DNA from: CAWACP01 sp963780655
GTDB lineage: Bacteria > Acidobacteriota > Terriglobia > Bryobacterales > Bryobacteraceae
DNA: 64,000 bases
Assembly (NCBI GenBank): GCA_963780655.1
Contig: CAWACP010000010.1
Coordinates: 1-64,000 of the forward strand
Direction: 5' to 3'
In this document: one piece after another, positions 50,674-59,690 of the stretch
How the letters are laid out: each line of letters begins with the position of its first letter
How positions within the stretch are numbered: position 1 is the stretch's first letter
Position numbers and translations under genes: made by a program
The notes under the pieces: model-generated
What the model was told of the DNA's origin: nothing
Database searches by the model: none
What the model saw: only the letters and a program-made list of their open reading frames with translations

Positions 50674-51663
50674 ATGAAGAAACGAGTGTTTTCGGGCATC
50701 CAGCCCACCGGCAACCTGCACATAGGCAACTACCTGGGCGCGCTGCGCAACTGGGTGAAGATCCAGTACGACTACGAGAGCATCTTCGGCATCGTCGACA
50801 TGCACGCGGTGACCCTCTATCAGGACCCGGCCGAGCTGAAGGCTAAAATCGACCAGACGGCCGCGCTGTTTCTGGCCGCCGGCATCGACCCGAAACATTC
50901 CGCCATCATGGTGCAGTCGTCGGTGCACGCGCATGCCGAGCTCGCGTGGATGTTCACCTGCGTGACGCCGGTTGGGTGGCTGCAGCGCATGACCCAGTTC
51001 AAGGCCAAGGCGGACGCGCAGGAGACGGTGGGTGACGGGCTGCTGCAGTATCCGGTGCTGATGGCCGCCGACATTCTGCTGTATCAGGCCGCGATCGTAC
51101 CGGTGGGCGACGATCAGGCGCAGCATCTGGAGCTGACGCGCGACATCGCCCAGCGCTTCAACTCGCTTTACGGCGAGACGTTCGTGATGCCCGCAACGGG
51201 CCTGCCCGCGGTGGGCGCGCGCATCATGGGGCTGGACGATCCGGAGAAGAAGATGAGCAAGTCGGAGACTGCAGCGGGACACGCCATCAACCTGCTCGAC
51301 GAACCGGCGGCGATTCGGAAGAAGATCATGCGCGCCACCACCGATTCGCAACCGGCCGTGGACTTCGCGACCATGGGACCCGGCGTCCGTAACCTGCTGA
51401 CCATCTTTCAGGCCTTCAGCGACTGGACCGATACGCAGATGCAGGGACACTTCAGCGGCATGCGCTATGGCGACCTGAAGAAGCAGGTGGCCGAGGCGGT
51501 GATCGCTGGTCTGGAGCCGCTGCAGCAGCGTTATCGCGAGGTGGTGGCCGAGCCCGGGTATCTGCACCGCGTGCTGAACGAATCCGCCGAACGAGTTTCG
51601 CCCATCGCGAATGCAACGGTCGAGCTGGTGAAACAGCGCATGGGCCTGTACACGGGCAGATAG
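50674..51663 (+). CDS. trpS: Tryptophanyl-tRNA synthetase
   Basis: 329 residues, full bacterial length. Class I signatures are present: HIGH-type 'PTGNLHIGNYLGALRNW' near the start and 'KKMSKSE' (~ residue 195). The Trp-pocket block 'YPVLMAADILLYQAAIVPVGDDQAQHLELTRDIAQRFN' lies between. It charges tRNA-Trp. The downstream MFS gene starts 10 bp after its stop and may be cotranscribed. Confidence 0.97.
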   Translation: MKKRVFSGIQPTGNLHIGNYLGALRNWVKIQYDYESIFGIVDMHAVTLYQDPAELKAKIDQTAALFLAAGIDPKHSAIMVQSSVHAHAELAWMFTCVTPVGWLQRMTQFKAKADAQETVGDGLLQYPVLMAADILLYQAAIVPVGDDQAQHLELTRDIAQRFNSLYGETFVMPATGLPAVGARIMGLDDPEKKMSKSETAAGHAINLLDEPAAIRKKIMRATTDSQPAVDFATMGPGVRNLLTIFQAFSDWTDTQMQGHFSGMRYGDLKKQVAEAVIAGLEPLQQRYREVVAEPGYLHRVLNESAERVSPIANATVELVKQRMGLYTGR

Positions 51664-51673
51664 CAGCCCGCAA

Positions 51674-52954
51674 ATGAGCGAACGTTCCGCGACCCTGCCG
51701 GCCTATCTTCACCTGCTGCGCGGGAACCGGAACTTCCGCCTGCTGTGGTCGGCGCAGACCGTCAGCGAGCTGGGCGACTGGCTGTACACGGTTGCGGTGT
51801 TCAGCCTGCTGCTCGAGTTCACCGGCGCCGCGAAATCGGTGGCGCTCGCGTTCGTATTGCAGGTGCTGCCGCAGTTCTTCATCTCGCCTGCAGCGGGCAT
51901 TATTAACGACCGCATCAGCCGCAAGCGCGTGATGATCTTCGCCGACTGGACGCGCGCCGCGATCGTCGCCTGCATGATGCTGGTGCGCGGGCCGCACCTG
52001 ATCTGGTTCCTCTATACGCTGCTGTTCCTCGAGACTCTGATGTGGGCGCTGTTCGAACCGGGGCGGACGGGCGTTGTTCCCAACATCGTCCGCGAGGGCG
52101 AGCTGATTGCGGCGAACACGCTGTCGTCGACGACCTGGTCGGTGAACTTCGCGCTTGGCGCGGCGCTCGGCGGAATCGTCTCGAGCTGGCTGGGACGCGA
52201 TGCCGTGTTCGTGCTCGACTCGCTGTCGTTTGTCGCCTCGGCGCTGCTCATCTCGCGCATGCGTTTCAAGGAGCCGCACGTTGCCGCGGCCGGGCCGGTG
52301 TGCGCGCGCGACCTGGTGGATTTCACGCCTATCGCCGAAGGCATCCGCTACGTGCGCAGCGACCGGCGGCTGCTGGCGACGCTGTTCGTAAAAGGCGGGC
52401 TTGGGCTGCTGGGCGCGAACTGGGTGCTGCTGCCCATCATGGGAGAGCGGCTGTTCCCGGTGCGCCTCGCCGGCTTCGACGCTCATCGCGCAGGGATGCT
52501 GGGCATGAGCCTGCTATTGTCGGCGCGCGGCGTGGGCGCGATCATCGGGCCGGTGCTGGCCGGATACTGGGCGGGTACCGAGTCCGCGCGGCTGCGCATC
52601 GGAATCGTGCTCGGCTTCATGCTGGCCGGGCTCGCCTATGTGGCCCTCGGCTCGGCGCCTGGATTGGCGCTGGCGTGCTTAGCCGTGATCGTCGCGCATG
52701 CCGGTGGGTCTACCGTGTGGGTGTTCTCCACCACCATGCTGCAGCAGATGACCGACGACAAGTTCCGCGGCCGGGTGTTCTCCGCCGAATTTGCGTTCAT
52801 GGTGCTCACGCTCGCAGCGTCCAGCTATGGCGCGGGTCTGCTGGTGGACGCCGGCGTGCCGGTACGGACGGTGGCTGTCGTGGCCGGCGTGCTTATGCTG
52901 GCGCCGGCCGCGGCGTGGGCATGGGCGATGCGGCTGTGGCGCGTTGCAGGCTGA
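51674..52954 (+). CDS. Major facilitator superfamily transporter (EntS/MFS_3-type)
   Basis: 426 residues with about twelve membrane helices. 'NRNFRLLWSAQTVSELGDWLYTVAVFSLLLEF' and 'QFFISPAAGIINDRISRKRVMIFADWTRAAIVACM' hold the helix 2-3 motif A variant 'GIINDRISRKRVM', typical of the EntS-like exporters. 'MFEPGRTGVVPNIV'-like and 'ARGVGAIIGPVLAGYW' blocks follow. It most likely exports a small molecule by proton antiport; substrate unknown. The stop codon TGA (52952-52954) is formed by a type 1 repeat that begins inside the last codons. Confidence 0.88.
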   Translation: MSERSATLPAYLHLLRGNRNFRLLWSAQTVSELGDWLYTVAVFSLLLEFTGAAKSVALAFVLQVLPQFFISPAAGIINDRISRKRVMIFADWTRAAIVACMMLVRGPHLIWFLYTLLFLETLMWALFEPGRTGVVPNIVREGELIAANTLSSTTWSVNFALGAALGGIVSSWLGRDAVFVLDSLSFVASALLISRMRFKEPHVAAAGPVCARDLVDFTPIAEGIRYVRSDRRLLATLFVKGGLGLLGANWVLLPIMGERLFPVRLAGFDAHRAGMLGMSLLLSARGVGAIIGPVLAGYWAGTESARLRIGIVLGFMLAGLAYVALGSAPGLALACLAVIVAHAGGSTVWVFSTTMLQQMTDDKFRGRVFSAEFAFMVLTLAASSYGAGLLVDAGVPVRTVAVVAGVLMLAPAAAWAWAMRLWRVAG

Positions 52955-52969
52955 AAGCCTGCTCTACTG
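52945..52969. repeat. Type 1 palindromic repeat carrying a stop codon
   Basis: TGCAGGCTGAAAGCCTGCTC plus TACTG. The TGA within GCAGGCTGA is the stop of the MFS gene. Confidence 0.85.
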
Positions 52970-52978
52970 CGAGCCGTG

Positions 52979-52995
52979 TTATAGTCTGTCTATAA
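52979..52995. promoter_or_regulatory. Probable PadR operator
   Basis: TTATAG (52979-52984), TCTGT spacer, CTATAA (52990-52995): perfect 6-base arms, 9 bp before the padR-type start. It also overlaps what would be the promoter of the permease operon, so autorepression is likely. Confidence 0.65.
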
Positions 52996-53004
52996 GAGAT
53001 CCGC

Positions 53005-53328
53005 ATGGAACCTGAACTGCTGCAGGGGACGCTCGATCTGCTCATCCTGAAATCGCTGGCGCTCGAGCAGATGCATGGCATGGGCATCGCGCGCCGGATC
53101 GCGCAGATCACCAACGGGGCCTTCGAGGTGAAAGCCGGGTCGCTGTTCCCCGCCCTGCATCGCATGGAGGAGGCGGGCTGGCTGACGTCGGAATGGGGCG
53201 AATCGGAGACGAAGCGGCGCGCCAGATTCTACCGGCTGACGAGGACGGGCCGAGGCCGGTTGCGCAGTGAAGCGGACCGCTGGGAGCGCATCTCGCTGGC
53301 GATGGCCAGCGCGTTGCGGGCTGTATGA
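53005..53328 (+). CDS. PadR-family transcriptional regulator
   Basis: 107 residues: 'MEPELLQGTLDLLILKSLALEQMHGMGIARRIAQITNGAFEVKAGSLFPALHRMEEAGWLTSEWGESETKRRARFYRLTRTGRGRLRSEADRWERIS', a complete short PadR winged-helix protein. In acidobacteria such regulators almost always precede one large ADOP-type permease, as here, with a four-base overlap. A perfect TATAG-N5-CTATA palindrome upstream is the likely operator. Confidence 0.95.
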   Translation: MEPELLQGTLDLLILKSLALEQMHGMGIARRIAQITNGAFEVKAGSLFPALHRMEEAGWLTSEWGESETKRRARFYRLTRTGRGRLRSEADRWERISLAMASALRAV

Positions 53329-55994
53329 TCCGCAGGCTCACCGCTTTCGGCCGAAACATCTTCCGCCGGAAACAAGTGGAACGGGAGCTCGACGAAGAGG
53401 TCCGCGCCTACGTGGAACTTGTGGCCGCCGAGAAGGTCCGCCGCGGAATGACGCCCGAAGAGGCGTTCCGCGAAGCTCGCCGCGAAGCCGGAGGGATCGA
53501 GCGGGTGAAAGAGAAGGTGCGCGACGTCAAAGCCGGCGCCATGGTGGACGCACTGCTGCAGGATCTGCGGTACGCGTTGCGCGGTTTTGCCAGGAATCCG
53601 GCCTTCGCGGCGGCGGCGATTGTGACCCTGGCGCTGGGAATCGGAGCGAACACAACCATCTTCACGGTTGTGAACAGCGTCCTCCTGAAGCCATTGCCCT
53701 ATCCGGAACCCGACCGTCTGCTCATGCTGTGGGAACGCAAGCTCGCCGACAACGAGCTGACGACGGTGGCGCCGGCGAACTTCTACGACTGGCGCGCGCA
53801 AAGCCGGTCGTTCCAGAAAATGGCGGCGGTCGATCCTTATCCCGACTTCATTTTCAGCGGCTCCAGCGGGGCGCAGCGTCTGTCGGGCGCAGACGTCACG
53901 GCCGACTTCTTCCCGCTCTTCGGCGTTCGCATGGAACTCGGACGTAACTTCCTGGCGGAAGAAGACCAGCCCGGGCGCAATCGGGTGGTCATCCTGAGTT
54001 ACTCGGCATGGCAGAGTGTGTCAGGGGGGCGGCGGGATATTATCGGACGGTCACTTACTCTGAACGACGGCAGTTACACGGTTGTGGGCGTGCTTCCGCG
54101 CGATTTCTCTCTGGTCCGAAAAGCGTCGGACTTCGAGGGGCGCGCCAGCTTCGACGTCTGGACGCCGCTCGCTCTGCAGTCGCCGCCCTTACCGTGGCAG
54201 CGGGGCACGCATCCGCTGTATGTATTCGCCCGCTTGAAACCCGGCGTTACGCCGATGCGAGCGCAGGCCGATCTGAACCGGATCGCGGGCACTCTGCAGC
54301 AGTTGTACCCGGGCGACGACAAGGGCATGGGCATCGCGGCCGTGCCAATGGGTGGGTATGTCGTAGCCAATGTGAGAACCGCGCTGTTGACGCTGCTGGG
54401 CGCTGTCGGGTTGGTTTTCCTGATTGCCTGCGCCAACATCGCGAACCTGCTGCTGAGCCGCGCGGCGGCGCGTCAGAAGGAGATGGCGCTGCGCGTCGCC
54501 CTGGGGGCCGGACGCAGGCGGATCGCTCAGCAGTTACTAACCGAAAGCATGGCGCTGGCCGCGATTGGCGGCGCGCTGGGTTCGGCCTTCGCGTTTCTGA
54601 TCGTACCGGCATTGGTTCGACACCTGCCCGCAGACCTGCCTCGGACGTCTGAGATCGCGGTGGATTGGCGAGTGCTCGCCTTTACCGTCGTAATGTCGCT
54701 GCTCACGGGAATTATCTTTGGGCTTGTTCCCGTCCTGCAGAGCGGGCCGGTGGAGGATTCGCTCAAGCGGAATGCGCGAGGAGTGGCGGCCGGCCAATCG
54801 AGGCTGCGAAGCGCGCTGATCGTCGGCCAGGTGGCTATTGCCCTGACGCTGCTGGCCGGCGCAGGCCTGATGATGAAGAGCTTCCGGACGCTGATGCAGG
54901 TGACTCCGGGATTCAGAACCGATCATATATTGACGGCGCGCCTTTCGCTGCCGCCGTACTATACGCACGGCAATGAATTCGGAACGGGCATCCATCGGGA
55001 GATTACTCGGTTCCAGCGCGCGTTGCTGGAACGTGTGCGCGAGATTCCGGGCGTTCGGTCGGCGGCGTTCGCTGCGTACCTGCCGCTGAGCGGAACGCAT
55101 AACGACTGGGCGTTCTTTGTGGAAGGCCGTCCGATCAAACCCCCGGGACTGTTCGATGTTACTAACTATCGCCCGGTGACGGCAGGCTATTTCGAAACGA
55201 TGGGCATTCCGGTGCTGCGCGGGCGCGGGTTCAATGCCCAGGATGACGAGGATCATCCGCTGGTGGTGCTCATCAACGCCTCCATGGCGCGAACGTTCTG
55301 GGGCAGCCAGAATCCGATTGGGCAACGATTGCGGTTTGGCGATGACAAGTGGCGAACAATTGCCGGGGTGGTGGGCGATGTACGTCACGAAGGTCTCGCC
55401 GCCAAACCAGCGCCGGAGATGTACATACCGTATGGGCAGGTTCCGAACGTAGAGGTTCGGCCGACCATCGTGCTGCGCACGTCGGTGGACCCGGCAAGCG
55501 TGACGAGCGCGCTGCGAGAGGCGGTGAGGTCGGTGGATCCGGGCGTACCGATGGACCAGGTGGAGACCATGAAGCAGCTCGTCTACGGATCGGTGGAACA
55601 ATCGCGCTTTCGCACGGCTGTCCTGCTGACCTTTGCGTTACTGGCTCTGTTTGTCGCTTCCATTGGCTTATATGGCGTGATGAGTTACTCCGTTAGTCAG
55701 CGCATGCGGGAGTTCGGCATCCGCATGGCAGTTGGCGCAAGCCGCGGCGCGGTGCTACGGGCGGTGCTGGGGCAATCGGCGAAACTGGTGGGCATCGGGA
55801 TCGCGATCGGCCTGATTGGCGCGGCGCTGCTCGGACGGTTGATCAGGAGCCTGCTGTACGGCGTGGCCCCATCCGATGCAGGCACGCTTGCCGGCGTGTC
55901 GGTTCTGCTGGCGATTGTGGCGCTGACGGCGAGTTACATTCCGGCGCAACGCGCGGCAAGTGCGGACCCGATGGCGTCGCTGCGGTTCGAGTAG
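53325..55994 (+). CDS. ADOP-type (acidobacterial duplicated orphan permease) FtsX/MacB-like permease
   Basis: 889 residues. The N-terminal cytoplasmic helical part ('RKQVERELDEEVRAYVELVAAEKVRRGMTPEEAFREARREAGGIERVKEKVRD') is the ADOP marker. 'FARNPAFAAAAIVTLALGIGANTTIFTVVNSVLLKPLPYP' is the first FtsX helix with a MacB-like periplasmic domain. The FtsX core occurs twice ('LVFLIACANIANLLLSRAAARQKEMALRVALGAGRRRIAQQLL' and 'YGVMSYSVSQRMREFGIRMAVGASRGAVLRAVLGQSAKLVGIGIA'). No ATPase gene is adjacent, which is the rule for this orphan class. The transported or signalled substrate is unknown. Confidence 0.95.
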   Translation: MIRRLTAFGRNIFRRKQVERELDEEVRAYVELVAAEKVRRGMTPEEAFREARREAGGIERVKEKVRDVKAGAMVDALLQDLRYALRGFARNPAFAAAAIVTLALGIGANTTIFTVVNSVLLKPLPYPEPDRLLMLWERKLADNELTTVAPANFYDWRAQSRSFQKMAAVDPYPDFIFSGSSGAQRLSGADVTADFFPLFGVRMELGRNFLAEEDQPGRNRVVILSYSAWQSVSGGRRDIIGRSLTLNDGSYTVVGVLPRDFSLVRKASDFEGRASFDVWTPLALQSPPLPWQRGTHPLYVFARLKPGVTPMRAQADLNRIAGTLQQLYPGDDKGMGIAAVPMGGYVVANVRTALLTLLGAVGLVFLIACANIANLLLSRAAARQKEMALRVALGAGRRRIAQQLLTESMALAAIGGALGSAFAFLIVPALVRHLPADLPRTSEIAVDWRVLAFTVVMSLLTGIIFGLVPVLQSGPVEDSLKRNARGVAAGQSRLRSALIVGQVAIALTLLAGAGLMMKSFRTLMQVTPGFRTDHILTARLSLPPYYTHGNEFGTGIHREITRFQRALLERVREIPGVRSAAFAAYLPLSGTHNDWAFFVEGRPIKPPGLFDVTNYRPVTAGYFETMGIPVLRGRGFNAQDDEDHPLVVLINASMARTFWGSQNPIGQRLRFGDDKWRTIAGVVGDVRHEGLAAKPAPEMYIPYGQVPNVEVRPTIVLRTSVDPASVTSALREAVRSVDPGVPMDQVETMKQLVYGSVEQSRFRTAVLLTFALLALFVASIGLYGVMSYSVSQRMREFGIRMAVGASRGAVLRAVLGQSAKLVGIGIAIGLIGAALLGRLIRSLLYGVAPSDAGTLAGVSVLLAIVALTASYIPAQRAASADPMASLRFE

Positions 55995-56035
55995 GCGGGC
56001 GGGGGCGCCCGCCGCAGGCCGGGGCCTGCCCCACA
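55994..56035. repeat. GC-rich palindromic repeat (type 2)
   Basis: GGCGGGCGGGGGCGCCCGCC and GCAGGCCGGGGCCTGC followed by CCCACA, starting at the permease stop codon. Confidence 0.75.
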
Positions 56036-56059
56036 AAGTCGCGATAAGATTGAGGCCGG

Positions 56060-58183
56060 ATGAATCGCATCGGCGCAGCGTTATTCGTGGCGGCCGGAAC
56101 TGCGCTCGGCCAGCAGTATGTCATCTCCACGGTGGCAGGGGGCGTGCCGGCGCCCACACCCGTGCTCGGTAGGGCGGCGTCGGTGCAACCCTTCACTGTC
56201 GCGGTGGATGATTCGGGCTCCACTTACTTCACCAGCGGTCAATGCGTGTACAAGCTGGATGCGAATGGCATGCTCACGCTGTTCGCGGGTAACTCGCGGC
56301 GTGGTTTCTCCGGTGACGGCGGACCAGCGGTAGACGCACAACTCGCTTATCCGGGCGCCCTGGCGGCGGACGGCCGCGGCAACGTCTACATCGCGGATAT
56401 TTCGAATGGCCGGGTCCGTAAGGTTTCGGCCGCGGGGATCATCACTACCTTCGCCGGTTTCAGTCAGTCCAACTTCATCACGGGCCTGGCGGCGGACAAG
56501 GACGGAGACGTTTATATAGCCGATTCCTTGAATCACCTTATCCGCGAAGTTACTCTCGATGGAACGATCCGTACGATTGCCGGCAACGGATCCGCGGGCA
56601 ACAGCGGAGACGGTGGACCAGCGATAGAGGCCGCGATCGGGGAGAAATACGGATCGATCGAGGGCATTGCCCTGGACTCGAACGGCGCGCTGTATGTTGC
56701 GGTGGATCACGTGATCCGGCGGGTGGCGTCAGGCATCATCACAACCGTGGCGGGAAACGGAACCGAGGGGATGGCGGGCGATGGCGGCAGCGCTCTGGAC
56801 GCGCAATTGAGCACGCCTTCGGGCGTTGCGGTAGACAGCGCGGGGAACCTCTATATCGCCGATGGGGCGCGAATCCGCGAGGTATCGCCCGGCGGAATCA
56901 TCACCACGGCCGTCGGTACCGGCGTGCAGGGTTACTCCGGCGACAATGGTCCGGCTGCTGCCGCACAGATCGGTATGGCCTGGGTCAGCAGCATCGCGGT
57001 AGATTCCAGTGGACACTTACTCATTGCCGACGTTCTCAGTAACCGGCTGAGGAAAGCAGAGGCCGGAGGGATAATTACGACCGTCGCCGGCACTGGAATG
57101 CCGTTCTACGCCGGCGATGGCGGACCAGCGTCGCGCGCCCAACTTGGCAGTCCTTTCTTTGTAACCACCGATCGATTCGGTAATCTTCTGATCTCCGATT
57201 ATATGGGCCAGATGGTGCGCCGCATGTCGCCCGACGGCAGGATAGAGACCATCGCGGGTGTTGGCAGCCCGGTAATCGACGGAGCCGTCGGTGACGGGCA
57301 GATGGCGATCAGCGCGCACCTGGGACGAGTGTCCGGCGTTGTTTCGGACAGCTCCGGGAACGTCTTTGTCGCCGATTCCGATAATGCGACCGTCTGGAAG
57401 ATCGGGCTTGATGGGGTCATCCACAGGTTCGCGGGCAACGGGTCGCTTGCGCACAGCGGCGATGGAGGTCCGGCGGTGAATGCCGGTCTGATAACTCCAT
57501 GGGGGCTGGCGCTCGACGGGGACGGAAATCTGTACATTGCCGATGAGAATGATCACCGCGTGCGCAGGGTGTCGGCTGACGGTATCATCTCGACGTTTGC
57601 CGGAAACGGCAGGAGCGGGTATTCAGGGGATGGCGGGCCAGCGGCGGCGGCGAGCTTTTCCGGGCCCAGGGCGGTAGCGGTGGATGCGAGCGGCAACGTT
57701 TACATCGCCGACACCGGCAACGCGCGGGTGCGAAAGGTGTCTGCCGGGGGCACGATCACGACGGTGGTGGGCACGGGAAAGGCCGGGTTCGCAGGCGATG
57801 GAGGACCGGCGGCGGCGGCTCAGACGAATGCGCAGTCGGTTGCCGTGGACGGGGAGGGCAACCTGTATGTTTCGGATAGCTGGCTGATTCGCGAGGTGTC
57901 GGCCGACCAGATTATCCACACCATCGCGGGGAACTTGTCGAGCGGGAACAATTACACCGGCGACTGCGGACCGGCCACGTCCGCGGACTTTGCGGCGGAC
58001 GGTTTGACCATCTCCGACGACGGGACTATCTACTTCGCCGATGGCTACAACAGCGCGGTGCGCGAGTTACGGCCCGCGGGGCCAAGGGAGTCGCATGAGT
58101 CTGGGGTGGGCGTTGCAACCGCCGCCGGCTGCGGCTCGGAGGAAGCTTTGGGGCGTGTTTCGCATCGGCTGAGTTACCACTGA
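56060..58183 (+). CDS. Secreted NHL-repeat beta-propeller protein
   Basis: 707 residues with a signal peptide (to 'ALGQ'). About ten blades of the NHL type, each with 'GNVYIAD..N.RVRKV...G.ITTVAG.G..G.SGDGGPA..A.L..P.GVAVD' (for example 'GNLYIADENDHRVRRVSADGIISTFAGNG'). Such propellers are platforms for binding proteins, sugars or lipids. Many acidobacterial relatives end in a TIGR03437 domain. This one does not: after the last blade ('SAVRELRPAGP') it runs ~35 residues of unrelated sequence ('RESHESGVGVATAAGCG') to a chance stop, so the C-terminal module seems lost. Confidence 0.88.
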   Translation: MNRIGAALFVAAGTALGQQYVISTVAGGVPAPTPVLGRAASVQPFTVAVDDSGSTYFTSGQCVYKLDANGMLTLFAGNSRRGFSGDGGPAVDAQLAYPGALAADGRGNVYIADISNGRVRKVSAAGIITTFAGFSQSNFITGLAADKDGDVYIADSLNHLIREVTLDGTIRTIAGNGSAGNSGDGGPAIEAAIGEKYGSIEGIALDSNGALYVAVDHVIRRVASGIITTVAGNGTEGMAGDGGSALDAQLSTPSGVAVDSAGNLYIADGARIREVSPGGIITTAVGTGVQGYSGDNGPAAAAQIGMAWVSSIAVDSSGHLLIADVLSNRLRKAEAGGIITTVAGTGMPFYAGDGGPASRAQLGSPFFVTTDRFGNLLISDYMGQMVRRMSPDGRIETIAGVGSPVIDGAVGDGQMAISAHLGRVSGVVSDSSGNVFVADSDNATVWKIGLDGVIHRFAGNGSLAHSGDGGPAVNAGLITPWGLALDGDGNLYIADENDHRVRRVSADGIISTFAGNGRSGYSGDGGPAAAASFSGPRAVAVDASGNVYIADTGNARVRKVSAGGTITTVVGTGKAGFAGDGGPAAAAQTNAQSVAVDGEGNLYVSDSWLIREVSADQIIHTIAGNLSSGNNYTGDCGPATSADFAADGLTISDDGTIYFADGYNSAVRELRPAGPRESHESGVGVATAAGCGSEEALGRVSHRLSYH

Positions 58184-58257
58184 GCATCCGATACTGCCGG
58201 CCTGCCCCACAATTGCGTGGGTTACCAGGTTGATGTGCTCGCACCAGCACGAGTTAG

Positions 58258-58282
58258 GTGCAGGCTGAAAGCCTGCTCTACT
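58258..58282. repeat. Type 1 palindromic repeat carrying a stop codon
   Basis: GTGCAGGCTGAAAGCCTGCT plus CTACT. On the minus strand, CAG-TAG-AGC at its edge gives the stop codon of the outer-membrane efflux gene. Confidence 0.85.
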
Positions 58283-59690
58283 GTTCCCAGCCGCCGCCGA
58301 GGGCGGTGTAGAGCTGGACCAGTGACATGCGCTCGCTGAGGCGGGCCCGGGCGAGGTTAAGCTGCGCGGAGAACCAGTTGGTCTGGCTGCTGAGCACCTC
58401 GAGGTAACTGGTGGCGCCGCCGCGGTAGCGAAGGTCCGAAAGGCGCGCGGCGTCTTCGGCCGCCACTGTCAGGCGCTCCTGATGCTCGCGGAAATCGCGA
58501 TACTTCGCGTATGAGATCAGCGCGTCGGAAACCTGGCGGAACGCGGTCTGGATGGTCTGGCGGTAGGTCAGCAACGCTTCCTGCCGCTGGGCTTCGGAGA
58601 GGCGCACGTTCGAACGGAGCCGGCCGCCCTCAAAGACAGGTTGCGTCAGCGGAGCGCTGAGGGTCCAGGCAGCCCCCGGTCCGGTGAACAGACTGCTGAG
58701 GTGAGCGCTCTGGATTCCGGCCGTGCCGGTGAGAGGAAGGCTGGGGAATAACTGCGCGCGGGCCACGCCGATGTTAGCCGTGGCTGCCGCCAGTTGCTCC
58801 TCGGCGGCGCGAATATCGGGCCGGCGCTCGAGCAGACGCGATGGCAATCCGGCGGGAACTTCCGGGGGCGCCGGCTGGCCGGTCAAGGCACGGCCGCGCG
58901 GGACAGCGTGCGGGTTGTCGCCGGCGAGCGTGCTGAGCAGGTCTTCCTGCACGCCAATCTGCCGCTCAGTATCGGGAATGGTCTCGGCGGCGGTTTCGAC
59001 GAGCTGCTCGGCCTGGCGCACATCGACAAGAGCCGCGGCGCCGCCGTTGGCCAGCGTGTTGGTCAGCGCGAGCGATTCGCGGCGCGACGCGAGGGTGCTT
59101 CGGGAGATGTCCAGCTCGGCGTCAAGCTCACGCATTTCGAAATAGGCAACGGCGATGTTCGACACCAGCGTGCTGACAACCTGCTGGCGGTTCCATTCGC
59201 TGGCCAGCAGGTCTGCGCGCGCCGCTTCGGTGGCGCGGCGATACTGGCCCCAGAAATCGGGATTCCAGGAGAACAGGGCCTGAAGCTGGAAAGAGCTGAA
59301 GGTGAACGTGGCAAGCCGTTCACTGGTGATTGCCGGTCCGGCGCCCAGCGTGGGGAACTGATTCGCGCGCGTGATGCCGACCTGCGCCTGAGCCTGCAAA
59401 ATACGGCTTGCGGCGATCTGCACATCGTAGTTGTTCTTCAGGCCCGCCCGAATGAGGTTCTGGAGCTCGGGGTCCTGAAACAGCTCCCACCATTTCTGGT
59501 CACCCAGCGAGATGGCCGCGGGCGCCGGGGGGGCGTGGTAGTACGCGCCGGGAACGCTCACCGGCGGGCGCTTGTAGTTTGGTCCGACGGTACAGCCGCA
59601 GAGGAACAAGAGGAGGGCCGGGGGCCCTCCGCAGGCGAGGCGCCTGCCCCACAGGCGAAAACGCCTGCTCCACGAGGCAGCCTCGGTCAA
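58278..59690 (-). CDS. RND efflux outer-membrane lipoprotein (NodT/OprM family)
   Basis: 470 residues from TTG 59690, which overlaps the RND stop (TTGA) and has GAGGAGGA about 7 bases upstream; longer versions would run through the RND gene. Signal region 'PPALLLFLCGC' gives a lipobox Cys, followed by the family lead 'TVGPNYKRPPVSVPGAY'. The two OMF repeats are clear ('WWELFQDPELQNLIRAGLKNNYDVQIAASRILQAQAQVGITRANQFPTL' and 'ERRPDIRAAEEQLAAATANIGVARAQLFPSLPLTGTAG'). The n-region of the signal peptide ('SWSRRFRLWGRRLACGG') is a type 2/type 1 repeat read in frame. It is the exit duct of the second RND pump. Confidence 0.9.
   Translation of the reverse strand: MTEAASWSRRFRLWGRRLACGGPPALLLFLCGCTVGPNYKRPPVSVPGAYYHAPPAPAAISLGDQKWWELFQDPELQNLIRAGLKNNYDVQIAASRILQAQAQVGITRANQFPTLGAGPAITSERLATFTFSSFQLQALFSWNPDFWGQYRRATEAARADLLASEWNRQQVVSTLVSNIAVAYFEMRELDAELDISRSTLASRRESLALTNTLANGGAAALVDVRQAEQLVETAAETIPDTERQIGVQEDLLSTLAGDNPHAVPRGRALTGQPAPPEVPAGLPSRLLERRPDIRAAEEQLAAATANIGVARAQLFPSLPLTGTAGIQSAHLSSLFTGPGAAWTLSAPLTQPVFEGGRLRSNVRLSEAQRQEALLTYRQTIQTAFRQVSDALISYAKYRDFREHQERLTVAAEDAARLSDLRYRGGATSYLEVLSSQTNWFSAQLNLARARLSERMSLVQLYTALGGGWEQ
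59612..59674. repeat. Type 2 plus type 1-like repeat inside a signal peptide
   Basis: Three nested hairpins (AGGGCCGGGGGCCCT, GCAGGCGAGGCGCCTGC, CAGGCGAAAACGCCTG) that cover codons 6-27 of the outer-membrane efflux gene without breaking the frame. Confidence 0.75.
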
